DNA from: Candidatus Poseidoniales archaeon
Lineage (GTDB): Archaea; Thermoplasmatota; Poseidoniia; Poseidoniales; Thalassarchaeaceae
Length of the DNA: 64,000 nt
Direction: 5' to 3'
NCBI GenBank assembly: GCA_028283505.1
Contig: JAPOFX010000008.1
Location: forward strand, 1-64,000
Below are positions 18,526 through 28,557 of the stretch, one piece after another. A program made the translations under genes and the position numbers. How positions within the stretch are numbered: position 1 is the first letter of the stretch; each line of letters begins with the position of its first letter. The notes under the pieces were generated by a model, which was not told the origin of the DNA, searched no databases, and saw only the letters and a program-made list of their open reading frames with translations.

Positions 18526-19463
18526 GTGCTCCCTCAGCGGGTGGTGCCTCGAGAGACGGATACGGCTCCGCATTACTGCGCTTAGCAAGTGACCCGCGTG
18601 TCGTGGTACTGGAGGCGGATCTTGGAAAATCAACAAAATCTTGTCTTTTTAGAGAAGCTAATCCGGAAAGAACAGTGTCTCTCGGCATTGCAGAACAGAA
18701 TATGATCTTGGTGGCCGCCGGAATGGCGTCATCAGGGAAGATTCCATTTGCGAGTACATTTGCAATTTTTACAGAGAGGGGATTTGAACAAGTTAGGAAT
18801 GGTGTTGCCAGACCAGGCTTGGTAGTGCACCTTTGTGGTAGTCATGGAGGCATCCATACTGGAACTGACGGAAGTAGCGCTCAGTCTATAGAGGATCTGG
18901 CATTGTATAGGACAATACCCGGAATGACAGTTATCCACCCATGTGACGACCTCTCATCGGAGGAGTTGACTATTCAGTTACTTGATCATGATAAGCCTTC
19001 ATACACTAGAACAGCGAGAAATAAGACACCAAGAATGTACGATGAGGAAAGCTGCAAGAAGCTGAAAATTGGCAAGGGGTCGAAACTTCGTGAAGGATCT
19101 GACGTCGCAATAATCGCTTGCGGAGTGATGGTCTCCGAGGCCATCAGGGCAGCTGAGGAGCTGTCAAAAGATGGAATCGGAGCTACAGTTGTCGACATGC
19201 ATACAATCAAACCGCTCGATACAGAATTGATTGATGAGCTAGTCAGAGAATGCAAGGGAATTGTCACGGCAGAAGATCATTCGGTGATCGGTGGACTAGG
19301 TAGTGCGGTCTCCGAGCATGTTTCGTATACCGGAGGGGTTCCGATAAGGATGGTCGGGGTTACTGACAGATTCGGGGAAAGTGGCGAGCCGGGAGAGCTA
19401 ATGGACCTCATGGGGATAACTTACAGGGATATCTTGGATTCATGCAATTCTTTACTGTCTTGA
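18522..19463 (+). CDS. Transketolase, C-terminal subunit
   Basis: VVVLEADLGKSTKSCLF...RTVSLGIAEQNMILVAAGMASSGKIPFASTFAIF...GSHGGIHTGTDGSSAQSIEDLALYRTIPGM; overlaps the N subunit by 4 nt. Confidence 0.94.
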   Translation: MSAPSAGGASRDGYGSALLRLASDPRVVVLEADLGKSTKSCLFREANPERTVSLGIAEQNMILVAAGMASSGKIPFASTFAIFTERGFEQVRNGVARPGLVVHLCGSHGGIHTGTDGSSAQSIEDLALYRTIPGMTVIHPCDDLSSEELTIQLLDHDKPSYTRTARNKTPRMYDEESCKKLKIGKGSKLREGSDVAIIACGVMVSEAIRAAEELSKDGIGATVVDMHTIKPLDTELIDELVRECKGIVTAEDHSVIGGLGSAVSEHVSYTGGVPIRMVGVTDRFGESGEPGELMDLMGITYRDILDSCNSLLS

Positions 19464-19499
19464 ATCGAACATTTTCATCTTGGGATTGGGGTTTCATTC

Positions 19500-20369
19500 A
19501 TGAAGTACCCAAACGGCCGAAGAGCCATGGAGGGCTCTGACAAGATAAAGGGAGTCCTTGATGGGTCGATCGACCCACAGGAGATTAGTGGAGATAAAAA
19601 ACTCTATTCCATGGCTGAGAGGATATATGGAAGAGATGCTTTGGAAGAGATGGGGGTTGAGCCTCCAGTCAAACCACCTGAGAGCGGCATTAAAGCAATT
19701 AATGGAAATGGCGGAGTAGAGATACCAATCAAAGAAGCCAGGACTGCGATAAGTCTTGACTCCCCAGAGAAACCTCGCAGAAGAGTTGTCTTGCCTATCA
19801 TTATGTTCGCACTACTGATAATTACTGGGTTCAACGTCGTAGTCGGGGTAGGTACTGTTCTGCCATTTTGTGAAGATGAGCCTCCAGAACAGGAGCTAGA
19901 ATTCAGCTCTAGTGCGCAGTTGCAGAATAACACTCTCTTCGTTGTCTGGAAGATGACTGGATTAAATAACGGCTCATCCTACACTTTAGAGTGGCAAGTT
20001 TTTCAGAATGGATCGAGCGATATAATAGACATTGGCAATTCAAGTTGGGTATCAGATAATGATCCAGTTAGGTTCGATAATAGAAATTGGTATATCGAGA
20101 CCCCTCCTTACTCGTATTTATCGACGCTTTACGAGGATGATTTGGTGGTTGCGTTCTCTAATGGGTCGGGAGATTCCATCACAACTCTTTCCGATGGAAT
20201 AAATCCGGTTTCTTATTGTGAGTCGAACACCCGGTTAATTTGGACCGAATATCAGGATTTTAGGAGTAGTGGCGCATGGGGAGAACCCGGCACTGGTGGA
20301 ATCGCAGATGGTGCATTGATGATGTTATTTGCATTGATGATGGTTGTGACTGCGAGGAAGAGAAGCTAG
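19500..20369 (+). CDS. Membrane-anchored protein, TM at each end of the extracytoplasmic part
   Basis: VVLPIIMFALLIITGFNVVVGV TM; sequon-rich domain; C-terminal ADGALMMLFALMMVVTARKRS. Confidence 0.65.
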   Translation: MKYPNGRRAMEGSDKIKGVLDGSIDPQEISGDKKLYSMAERIYGRDALEEMGVEPPVKPPESGIKAINGNGGVEIPIKEARTAISLDSPEKPRRRVVLPIIMFALLIITGFNVVVGVGTVLPFCEDEPPEQELEFSSSAQLQNNTLFVVWKMTGLNNGSSYTLEWQVFQNGSSDIIDIGNSSWVSDNDPVRFDNRNWYIETPPYSYLSTLYEDDLVVAFSNGSGDSITTLSDGINPVSYCESNTRLIWTEYQDFRSSGAWGEPGTGGIADGALMMLFALMMVVTARKRS

Positions 20370-21886
20370 TACATCCTGGCCAGATGTTGCTTTTTTGTTG
20401 TCTCCTTTCCCGTGATTACGCATTTCCTGGGTTTTTCATATTCATCCACACATTCTCCAAGCATGGTGAGTCCTGAAAGCCTCTCTAGAATTTCTGCATC
20501 GGAATCAGTTCCACAGAATGGGAATGAATACACCATTCCATCTATTATCGGAGATGAGAATTGATGTCCATCCCCCTCATTTGAAATCTCGGGCAGTTCT
20601 GATACGAGATCGGAGAAATGGCTACTAGCCCTAACTCTAAGCTCGTCTGCAACAGATATCAACGCTGAATTTACGGAGTTGACGATGTCGCTTATCGGAC
20701 TCTCGTATTTCCTACCTATTCTCTCGGATATAATACAAGTTCCCGAATCAATATCCCTCGGCCCCAGCTCGAGCCTTATTGGTACTCCTTTGATTTCCCA
20801 GTCATAGTGCTTAACACCGGGCCTAACGTCCCTATCATCCACGAATGTCCTCAATCCAGCATCATTGAGAGTATCTCTGATCTTATGAATTTCAGGTATT
20901 ACATCATCCCTGACGTGGGAGGCAATGGGTAGTAGGACTACTTGGTAAGGTGCGACTGCTGGAGGCATTATCAGTCCCTTATCATCCCCATGCATTCCGA
21001 CCAATGACCCGAGCAGCCTCTCGGACATACCAAATGTGGTCTGATGGCAAAACTGATTCTCCCCGTTTTGGTCCTCGTACTTGAGATCGAAGGCCCTAGC
21101 CCATTGATCCCTGTAATGGTGATAAGTTGCGACCTGAAGAGTCCTCCCATTTGGCATTACGACATCGGCAGCCATTGTGTACCACGCACCGGGAAATGTA
21201 TCCCACACAGGTCTCTTGGATACAAGGCTCGGAAGACATAGGTCGTGCAGAATCCTTTGAACCATGGTCGCATCCTCGGAGATTTGCTCTGTGGCCCCTT
21301 TCTCATCCTTATGGACCGTGTGCGCCTCAAAAAAGTGGATCTCTCTCACTCTGATGAATGACCTGGTTTGTTTGGTCTCATACCTGAAGGTATTGACTAT
21401 TTGGAATGTTTTCAGGGGAAGGTCAGAATGACTTCTGACCCAAAGCGAGAACATGGTATACATAGGCGTCTCAGATGTGGGTCTGAGAAACATGGGCGAT
21501 TCCAACTCATTCTCGCCCCCATGAGTTACCCAATATACTTCTTTTTTGAATCCTGAATCCTCTTCCTCCATCCTGAGTTCAGAGGGGTCAACCCCTGCTT
21601 CTCTTGCGGCCTTCAGCCTCGAGACTAGCTTGTTCTCCTTATCCAGAAGATTCTCAGGGACTAACAATGGGAATCTATGTTCATGGTGGCCTGTAAGTGC
21701 CATCTGTTTCCTAGTCAAACCATCGATAAGAGACATCGCCTTGAGGCCATAGGGCTTCCACACATCCATTCCCTTAATCGGATACCTTTTATCCACCAAA
21801 TCAGCAATCTCAACAATTGAAGGGTACCAGGAGTTGAAATCTGATTTTGGAGGGATTCCCCTCTTGGCCTTTCCCGGAGCGCCCAT
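20366..21886 (-). CDS. proS: Prolyl-tRNA synthetase (archaeal/eukaryotic type)
   Basis: DFNSWYPSIVEIADLVDKRYPIKGMDVWKPYGLKAM ... LRPTSETPMYTMFSLWVRSHSDLPLKTFQIVNTFRYETKQTRSFIRVREI. Confidence 0.96.
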   Translation of the reverse strand: MGAPGKAKRGIPPKSDFNSWYPSIVEIADLVDKRYPIKGMDVWKPYGLKAMSLIDGLTRKQMALTGHHEHRFPLLVPENLLDKENKLVSRLKAAREAGVDPSELRMEEEDSGFKKEVYWVTHGGENELESPMFLRPTSETPMYTMFSLWVRSHSDLPLKTFQIVNTFRYETKQTRSFIRVREIHFFEAHTVHKDEKGATEQISEDATMVQRILHDLCLPSLVSKRPVWDTFPGAWYTMAADVVMPNGRTLQVATYHHYRDQWARAFDLKYEDQNGENQFCHQTTFGMSERLLGSLVGMHGDDKGLIMPPAVAPYQVVLLPIASHVRDDVIPEIHKIRDTLNDAGLRTFVDDRDVRPGVKHYDWEIKGVPIRLELGPRDIDSGTCIISERIGRKYESPISDIVNSVNSALISVADELRVRASSHFSDLVSELPEISNEGDGHQFSSPIIDGMVYSFPFCGTDSDAEILERLSGLTMLGECVDEYEKPRKCVITGKETTKKQHLARMY

Positions 21887-21934
21887 GTAACGCCGAGTAC
21901 GAGGTCGGTTTGAATAATTCGTATATTTACGGCT

Positions 21935-23122
21935 CTAACTGGAGATATATTCCTCTATTTTCGAGCACAGGGACTGCAAGCTGGCAATCTCGGTTGTACT
22001 TCCATTAGAATCGACAAGCCAACACCTGGGAGCATCAGGGTCATCTAAATCCTGTAGTCGATTAGCAACGACCGAATCAAGTGAATACCTGTCCATTTGC
22101 AACCTTGCCTTATCGATTAGTTCGGGATAACCAATATTACTTTCAAGCTTGAACCCGATGGAAATGCATCCTTCTGTGTTAGTAAGAATCTCTGGAATAT
22201 GCTTTTTTGTAGGTACTAGGCTTATTGAAATATTCGTGTCTCCACTGGGAATTTTTCCAGCAATTACTTCAGGGACATAATCCAATACTGCGGCAGAGAA
22301 TATCCAAACATCTGGCGATTCTTCCATAGACACTTTCTTTGCTTCGTTCAACATTTCTTCTGGAGAGGCACAGTGTCTAACATCGGGAAGTTTGAACCCA
22401 GGAGTTGCCGAAGTATTTCCAGCAATACAAATCACATCATGACCCATTCTGTATAAATATTCTGAAATTGACCACCCTGTATTTCCCGAGGACCTATTCA
22501 CAATGCTACGAATGTCATCAATTGGAGAGGAGTTAGCACCTAGTGTTAAAGCGATTTTTTTTCTTTTCGGAAGAGATGAGTTAACGATGTGGCATAGCCG
22601 TGAAACTATCTCGTTTGGATCTGATTGTTTCCTTTTACCCTCACTTTCCTCGTCCACTATGATGTGGGAGCCTTCTTGCTCAAGTGAGTCCAGCAAATCT
22701 CCAGTTACAGGATCATCAAAAAGATCAGAATGCATCGAAGGAACGAATATCAGTGGTGTTCCGTTCCCTCGAGCAGCAGAAAGAGCCATCATTACAGGAG
22801 AGTCCATTATCCCATTAAGATGCTTGGCGATTGAGTTCCTGGTAGCCGGAGCTACCACGATGGCGTCATAAGTTCCAAGTTGCGACATTGAAGAGTCCCA
22901 GTCAGAGATAACTTCGGATCCACTGCCCCAAGAGATGGCCAAGGGAGTTATCACCTTAGTCGCCTCTTTGGTCATGAGGGGTTGAACTGTTGCGCCATGT
23001 CTCCTAATTTCCCTTGATAATTTAACCGACTCTACCGCAGCGATCCCACCAGTTATTGCCAATAGTATGTTCTTATTGGCCAGAGATTCGCCATTGAGAC
23101 TCACCCCGGTGTCCGAGACCAT
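21935..23122 (-). CDS. coaBC: Bifunctional phosphopantothenoylcysteine decarboxylase / phosphopantothenate-cysteine ligase
   Basis: KNILLAITGGIAAVESVKLSREIRRHGATVQPLMTKEATK... APATRNSIAKHLNGIMDSPVMMAL ... ALTLGANSSPIDDIRSIVNRSSGNTGWSISEYLYRMGHDV. Confidence 0.9.
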   Translation of the reverse strand: MVSDTGVSLNGESLANKNILLAITGGIAAVESVKLSREIRRHGATVQPLMTKEATKVITPLAISWGSGSEVISDWDSSMSQLGTYDAIVVAPATRNSIAKHLNGIMDSPVMMALSAARGNGTPLIFVPSMHSDLFDDPVTGDLLDSLEQEGSHIIVDEESEGKRKQSDPNEIVSRLCHIVNSSLPKRKKIALTLGANSSPIDDIRSIVNRSSGNTGWSISEYLYRMGHDVICIAGNTSATPGFKLPDVRHCASPEEMLNEAKKVSMEESPDVWIFSAAVLDYVPEVIAGKIPSGDTNISISLVPTKKHIPEILTNTEGCISIGFKLESNIGYPELIDKARLQMDRYSLDSVVANRLQDLDDPDAPRCWLVDSNGSTTEIASLQSLCSKIEEYISS

Positions 23123-23169
23123 GCCTTCGCATTGCCGAGTGATTCATGAGTGCGTCGCTCCTGTGAGGC

Positions 23170-23700
23170 TTGAAAGACATGAGCCGGGGCATGGAATCTA
23201 TAGTCAGACATGTGTCATTTCTGATTATCGTACTATCCTTAGTGCAGATATTAGCGATTTTCGGTCTTCCTTATCAGAATTCAATTTTCTTCATATTCCC
23301 CTTGGTCCTCGGAATGGTTTCCGTACCGATTTCTTTACTGGCCTCGGTCCTCTTGAGATTACGCAGGGGAGCCGGGATTTTCGTCAGTACAATTTCATTG
23401 GGATGCTTGGGGATTTGCTTCATCACTGAAGGATTCTTGATTATCTTCACGGGGCCCTCTGTCATAGTCGGAGGGTTATACGTGCTTCTGGGAATAACGT
23501 CATTGAGAAGGATCTCAACGATAAACAACCCCTCATTCGTTTCATGGTTTGGAGGAGGAAATGAGTTCGGGATATCCCCAGTAGGTGAGAAGGAGGTTGT
23601 TGCATCTTGCCCCCATTGTTCAAGCATCCTGGCTGTAATACCTTCTCTACTCTCAGAAACAGACAGGTGCCCGGAATGTGACGGCCTGTTGGTTGTCTAG
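23170..23700 (+). CDS. Membrane protein with C-terminal zinc ribbon
   Basis: Four hydrophobic segments followed by SCPHCSSILAVIPSLLSETDRCPECDGLLVV. Confidence 0.65.
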   Translation: MKDMSRGMESIVRHVSFLIIVLSLVQILAIFGLPYQNSIFFIFPLVLGMVSVPISLLASVLLRLRRGAGIFVSTISLGCLGICFITEGFLIIFTGPSVIVGGLYVLLGITSLRRISTINNPSFVSWFGGGNEFGISPVGEKEVVASCPHCSSILAVIPSLLSETDRCPECDGLLVV

Positions 23701-24842
23701 ATTCTCTCGAGTGAAACTGAGATACCCATCCCGCCTCCAATGCACATTGTTGCGATGGCCTTGCTCGATCCTGTCCTTTTGAGTAAAGAGGCCGCCTTTC
23801 CAACTATCCTGGCTCCAGAAGCTCCTAGTGGGTGGCCTATTGAGATCGCTCCACCGTCGATGTTAACTTTACTTTGATCAATAGATAGTTCGTCAATCAC
23901 TGCGAGGCTTTGAGACGAAAATGCCTCATTGATCTCGAAAATATCCACATCCCCAATTTCCCAGCCTGACCTCTGAAGAACTAGTTTAGTTGAGGATATA
24001 GGACCTATTCCCATCAAATCTGGAGGGCACCCTGTAACTGCACTGGAAACGATTCTGGCCAAGGGCCTCATACCCTTCCTTTCGGCAAACTCCTCACTGC
24101 ATATCAACATGCAAACAGCCCCGTCAGTCAACGGAGAAGATGTTGCTGCTGTAACAGTACCATCTTCGGCGAAAACCGGACTAAGTTTAGACATTGATGC
24201 CAAATTAGTATCCCTAATGCAACCATCCGTGTCTATGATTCCAATATCGTTTTCAATGGGGCAGATTTCTTCGTCAAAATACCCATTATCCCGTGCGTAG
24301 ATAGCCTTGGAGTGAGAATCAAGAGCAAACTCCTCCTGAGAGAGTCTGGATATTTCCCATGATTCCGCGACATTTTCAGCTGTAATTCCCATGTTTATGT
24401 AAGCTTCTGGAAACACTTCTTCCAGTGAAGGATGGGGGCTCCAGTTGAATCCCCTTCTTTTCACCCTACTCATGGATTCTACGCCGGCGCACAGGAAGCA
24501 TTCCCCCCATCCTGACTCAATGTTAGAAGCGGCGACCATGATTGCTTGCATGGATGACCCACACAATCTGTTTATTGTCATACCTGGGACGCTTACGGGT
24601 ATTTCTCCCAAGAATGTAGCTAATCTTCCGATGTTGTAACCTTGCTCGCCCTCCGGATAAGCACAACCAACAATGATATCGTCAATCTCACTGGTGTCGA
24701 ATACGTTTCTCTCAAGGAGACATTTTGTAACTTGCGATAGCATTTCATCGGGTCTTGTTTCCGACAATCCCCCCTTGTGTGCACGATGGAAAGGACTCCG
24801 CATCCAATCGACAATTACTGCTCCCACGTGCTCCGGGGGCAC
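23697..24842 (-). CDS. Acetyl-CoA acyltransferase (thiolase)
   Basis: MTINRLCGSSMQAIMVAASNIESG ... EINEAFSSQSLAVIDEL ... GGAISIGHPLGASGARIV ... AIATMCIGGGMGISVSLERI. Confidence 0.95.
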   Translation of the reverse strand: MPPEHVGAVIVDWMRSPFHRAHKGGLSETRPDEMLSQVTKCLLERNVFDTSEIDDIIVGCAYPEGEQGYNIGRLATFLGEIPVSVPGMTINRLCGSSMQAIMVAASNIESGWGECFLCAGVESMSRVKRRGFNWSPHPSLEEVFPEAYINMGITAENVAESWEISRLSQEEFALDSHSKAIYARDNGYFDEEICPIENDIGIIDTDGCIRDTNLASMSKLSPVFAEDGTVTAATSSPLTDGAVCMLICSEEFAERKGMRPLARIVSSAVTGCPPDLMGIGPISSTKLVLQRSGWEIGDVDIFEINEAFSSQSLAVIDELSIDQSKVNIDGGAISIGHPLGASGARIVGKAASLLKRTGSSKAIATMCIGGGMGISVSLERI

Positions 24843-24932
24843 TAGGGGGAAAATAACCCTTGGTAGCTAGATTGGCTGTAGGCGAATGACCGAGAGGTTC
24901 TTGAGAAGGCTTCAAGTGGGAGGGATGATAAA

Positions 24933-25622
24933 ATGATTAGAGAGTGTACAACACATGGTTATTTCTCGGACGACGATCTTTGCCCCGCCTGTAATTCAGA
25001 GGGCAAGTTCATCATGAGGGGAAATGAACGGGACTCAATAGCTAGAAGACTAGCTTTGGTTCTCAGGCACGCCCCGGAAAAGTTTGACCTAGAGATGGAT
25101 ATCAATGGATGGATAGATATCAAGGACATCATTAGGCAATTCAAAAAGTCCAATGAAAGGAGATATCACTGGCTAAGGCCACACCACTTTAGGGCAATAT
25201 CCGAAACAGATGCAAAGGGTAGATACGAAGTAAGGGGGAACATGATCAGGGCAACCTATGGGCATAGTGTGGAGATAGAGCTAGATCTTCCGACAGACAA
25301 CATCCCACCCTCCCTCTTCTATCCATGCTCCCCGGATGAGGCTGAGAATCTGCTCGAGGTCGGAATATCTCCGAGCGGTAGATCACACGTCCATCTTTCA
25401 GCTACAGTCAGGTCGGCCGCTGAAGCCGGTAAGGTCCATCACAATAGCCCTTCAATCTTGGAAGTTGACACTGCTTCTATGGTGGCTTCGGGCGAAACAG
25501 TATGGCATGCAGGAGTCACTGTATACTTGGCGGACTCAGTCGCTGGTGAATATCTCAGCATTCTACCCTCTGATGACCCAGAGTTCCAGCTAGCTAGAGC
25601 CAAGTGGGGCGAAGAAGAGTAG
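24933..25622 (+). CDS. kptA: RNA 2'-phosphotransferase (Tpt1/KptA) with N-terminal zinc-binding motif
   Basis: SIARRLALVLRHAPEKFDLEMDINGWIDIKDII ... YHWLRPHHFRAISETDAKGRYEVRGNMIRATYGHS; N-terminal C-x-H...CPAC. Confidence 0.92.
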   Translation: MIRECTTHGYFSDDDLCPACNSEGKFIMRGNERDSIARRLALVLRHAPEKFDLEMDINGWIDIKDIIRQFKKSNERRYHWLRPHHFRAISETDAKGRYEVRGNMIRATYGHSVEIELDLPTDNIPPSLFYPCSPDEAENLLEVGISPSGRSHVHLSATVRSAAEAGKVHHNSPSILEVDTASMVASGETVWHAGVTVYLADSVAGEYLSILPSDDPEFQLARAKWGEEE

Positions 25623-25970
25623 CTAAATCTCTTCTCCGCAAACAGGACAAAAATCAATATCTGCCAGTAACAAGGACGAACACTTAGGACATACATTAGA
25701 ATCATTGCTTGCTATCACTTCACCTCTATTTTCAGTAGACCTGACCGCTGAATCCCTTTCAATGAATGGCGATGGCGATTCTAGAGATTCAAGTTTCTGC
25801 AAGGAGTCCCTAAAAGATATGGTCTCTGAGATAGCGGATTCGATGTGAGTTCTTCTCCTCTGCCTCTCATCAGGGTCCTCGATGTGGTCTGTAGCTGCAA
25901 GCTTGGCTTGAAGCCACCTTTGGAAGATTTCGACGTCGCCGGGCTCGCTCATATTTGCCCCAACAAGCAC
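25623..25970 (-). CDS. Small zinc-ribbon protein
   Basis: C-terminus NVCPKCSSLLLADIDFCPVCGEEI. Confidence 0.65.
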   Translation of the reverse strand: MLVGANMSEPGDVEIFQRWLQAKLAATDHIEDPDERQRRRTHIESAISETISFRDSLQKLESLESPSPFIERDSAVRSTENRGEVIASNDSNVCPKCSSLLLADIDFCPVCGEEI

Positions 25971-26035
25971 CTAGAAATGAACCTTTCAATAATCCGATAG
26001 GAGAACCCAAATCTGATTAGTGTGTCAGGGACACC

Positions 26036-26830
26036 ATGGCGGCCAAGGTCATAGTTAAATTGGGAGGTGGCCTAATTACGGACAAGTCGTCTATTAAGAC
26101 GCCTAAATTGGACATTATAGACTCAATTTGTGACGAAATATCGAACCTGGTTTCCTCGGGAAATTCAGTGATTATCGTACATGGAGCTGGTTCATACGGA
26201 CATTTGTTAGCTAGAAAATGGTCATTGTCGCATGGCCTGAAGAAAAATATTTCAGAACAGCAACGCAAAGCAGTTGAGATTGTAAGGAATGATATGAAGG
26301 AGCTTAGTGGTCTGGTGTCAAAGTCACTCAGTGATAGAGGAATTGAGACGACTACCTTCCCTCCTTCAGAATGGGCAAAAAACACAGGAGACTCGTTTAA
26401 AGGAGACGTTTCAGTTTTCGATTCTTTCCCGGATAACGTCGTACCTATTACCTATGGAGATGTGGTAAATGTTGATGGAAAACCAGAATTTGGAATCTTA
26501 TCTGGTGATGACTTGATGGCCAGAATTTCTATTGAGATTCCCTCGGTAACACATTGTGTGTTTCTACTGGGGGATGCCGATGGTATGATGGACAGACCCC
26601 CTAATCTAGAGGGATCCAAGTTGATAGAATTGTGGAAATCTGGAGAGTTCGTGCAGACAGAACATGACAGTGAGCATGATGTAACTGGAGGGATCGAGCT
26701 CAAGGCAGAAAGGGCCTCCCTTATATCTGAAAAAGTCGAAGAGGTTTGGTTCATCAATGGAAATTTTCCAGAGAGACTTTCTGAGCTACTTTCAAGCGGC
26801 ACCACCATTGGTACGAAAATAGTTAGTTGA
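26036..26830 (+). CDS. Isopentenyl phosphate kinase
   Basis: VIVKLGGGLITDKSSIKTPKLDII ... VIIVHGAGSYGHLLARKWSLSHGLK: amino acid kinase fold with IPK-type catalytic His motif. Confidence 0.9.
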   Translation: MAAKVIVKLGGGLITDKSSIKTPKLDIIDSICDEISNLVSSGNSVIIVHGAGSYGHLLARKWSLSHGLKKNISEQQRKAVEIVRNDMKELSGLVSKSLSDRGIETTTFPPSEWAKNTGDSFKGDVSVFDSFPDNVVPITYGDVVNVDGKPEFGILSGDDLMARISIEIPSVTHCVFLLGDADGMMDRPPNLEGSKLIELWKSGEFVQTEHDSEHDVTGGIELKAERASLISEKVEEVWFINGNFPERLSELLSSGTTIGTKIVS

Positions 26831-28557
26831 TTGGATTCTGTTATATGCCGTTGGTTTGTCCCGATGTCATGGCAGATGCTAAGGGCGCCCTATCGGGACA
26901 TGATGGCATACAGGCCGAGATGATGGACGAACGATGCATTCTTGTGGATAGCGATGACTCGGTATTGGGAAGCGAGAGTAAGCTGACCTGCCATTACAGG
27001 GAGGGTTTGTTGCACAGGGCCTTTAGTGTCCTCATCTTTGACTCCGAAGATAGGCTGCTGATTCAACAAAGGTCCACTGAAAAAATCACATTTCCGGGTA
27101 TGTGGGCTAATTCTTGTTGTAGCCACCCGTTAGATATTGATGGGGAAAACGGAGACCCTGCTCAAGGGTGTATCAATGCCGCCATCAGGAAACTCCCTCA
27201 AGAATTGGGAATCAGCCAAGAGGTTGCGAGTTCGATAGACTTCAAACATATCGGATCTTTCCAGTATGAGTGTAGATGGGATGATGAATGGTTAGAAAAT
27301 GAAGTCGACCACGTCCTAGTGGCCAGAGTGCAAAGTTTAGAGCTCTCTCCGAATAGTAATGAGATATCAGACTACATGTGGGTGGATGCAAATGAGATTG
27401 TCGAAATCATTGATGGTACGGGAAGATGGGAGTCAGAATTAGTCGCACCATGGTTTAGACTCCTTTGGAGGGAGTTCCTTGCTGAAGGGTATCCAAATGT
27501 CATGGAAATTGAAGAAAGGAGCGGGGTTGTAAAATTCGGAAGAGTCGATATCCATGCTACCTCAACCCCTCCTGGGACCTCTCTGATGAATGCTCTGAAG
27601 AGTCACAGAGATGATGTAGAGTCTGAGATAATGAGAAGCTTGTCAAAAATAAAACAGGAAAGGTTGCACGGAGCAATGAAGCACCTCTTTACAGGGGGTG
27701 GAAAGAGACTTAGGGCAATATTGCCGAAGCTCGTGGGCGATGCAGTTGGGAGCTCTAATCCGGGTCACAATACTCTTGGTGCGTCCATTGAGATTATCCA
27801 TAATTTCACATTAGTGCATGATGACATTATGGATCAGGATCCGATAAGAAGAGGGCTTGATGCAGTACATGTAGCATACGATGATGCGACCGCGATTAAC
27901 GCTGGAGACGCAATGCTAGCTGTCGCATTCGAGATCCTTGCTGAATCAGAGGATATCGAGGCTGATGTTCTTGTTTTCCTTGTGAAGTCCATCGGAGAAA
28001 TGGTCAGAAGAGTAGCAGAGGGGCAGATGATTGATATGGAATTTGAGAAAAGAGACAAGGTCTCTGAAGATGAGTACATTGAGATGATTGCAGGAAAAAC
28101 ATCTGCCATGTTCGAAACCTGTGCGATGACTGGCGCAAAGTTGTCCGGTGCGAGTGATAAAGTGGTCAAGTCGATGGCTGAATGGGGTCTGAATATGGGA
28201 CTTTGTTTCCAATTGATGGACGATCTGATAGATATTACAGGGGATACGGAAACTCTCGGAAAACCAGCAGGCTCAGACATACTACAGGGAAAGAGAACTC
28301 TAATCGCAATCCATGCCCTGGAATCAGGTAACGAACTACCATCATTCAAGAAGGCATATGGTTCAGGAGAATGTGATTCTGACCTCCTTGCCGATGCTGT
28401 GCAGGAACTCTATGACAACGGCTCTATAGAATACGCAAGGGATAGGGCGATGTTCCACCACTCAAAAGCACATTCATGCCTCGACATCCTCGGAGAATCA
28501 CATTCTGTGAAAATACTCAGGGAGATGACAGATTACCAATTGGTCAGGATAAATTAA
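26827..28557 (+). CDS. Fusion protein: type-1 isopentenyl-diphosphate isomerase + polyprenyl (GGPP-type) diphosphate synthase
   Basis: IDI-1: HRAFSVLIFDSEDRLLIQQRSTEKITFPGMWANSCCSHPL, ENEVDHVLVARV. Prenyltransferase: GGGKRLRAILP, VHDDIMDQDPIRRG (DDxxD), QLMDDLIDITGD (DDxxD). One uninterrupted 576-aa frame; start may be 26869. Confidence 0.9.
   Translation: MIGFCYMPLVCPDVMADAKGALSGHDGIQAEMMDERCILVDSDDSVLGSESKLTCHYREGLLHRAFSVLIFDSEDRLLIQQRSTEKITFPGMWANSCCSHPLDIDGENGDPAQGCINAAIRKLPQELGISQEVASSIDFKHIGSFQYECRWDDEWLENEVDHVLVARVQSLELSPNSNEISDYMWVDANEIVEIIDGTGRWESELVAPWFRLLWREFLAEGYPNVMEIEERSGVVKFGRVDIHATSTPPGTSLMNALKSHRDDVESEIMRSLSKIKQERLHGAMKHLFTGGGKRLRAILPKLVGDAVGSSNPGHNTLGASIEIIHNFTLVHDDIMDQDPIRRGLDAVHVAYDDATAINAGDAMLAVAFEILAESEDIEADVLVFLVKSIGEMVRRVAEGQMIDMEFEKRDKVSEDEYIEMIAGKTSAMFETCAMTGAKLSGASDKVVKSMAEWGLNMGLCFQLMDDLIDITGDTETLGKPAGSDILQGKRTLIAIHALESGNELPSFKKAYGSGECDSDLLADAVQELYDNGSIEYARDRAMFHHSKAHSCLDILGESHSVKILREMTDYQLVRIN

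Noticed and set aside
17689-19463. Split transketolase as a novelty
   Set aside because: Two-gene transketolase is common in archaea.
19500-20369. Possible archaeosortase substrate
   Set aside because: C-terminal TM plus RKRS tail is suggestive, but no PGF/PEF-type signature is present, so it is not called as a feature (kept only as a hypothesis).
24933-25035. Zn-ribbon-like N-terminus on KptA as a novel fusion
   Set aside because: To my knowledge many archaeal KptA proteins carry a similar short Cys-rich N-terminus, so it is not considered new.
27834-28349. 171-aa minus ORF antisense to the IDI-GGPPS gene
   Set aside because: Shadow ORF rich in Ser/Ile; the sense frame has clear DDxxD motifs.
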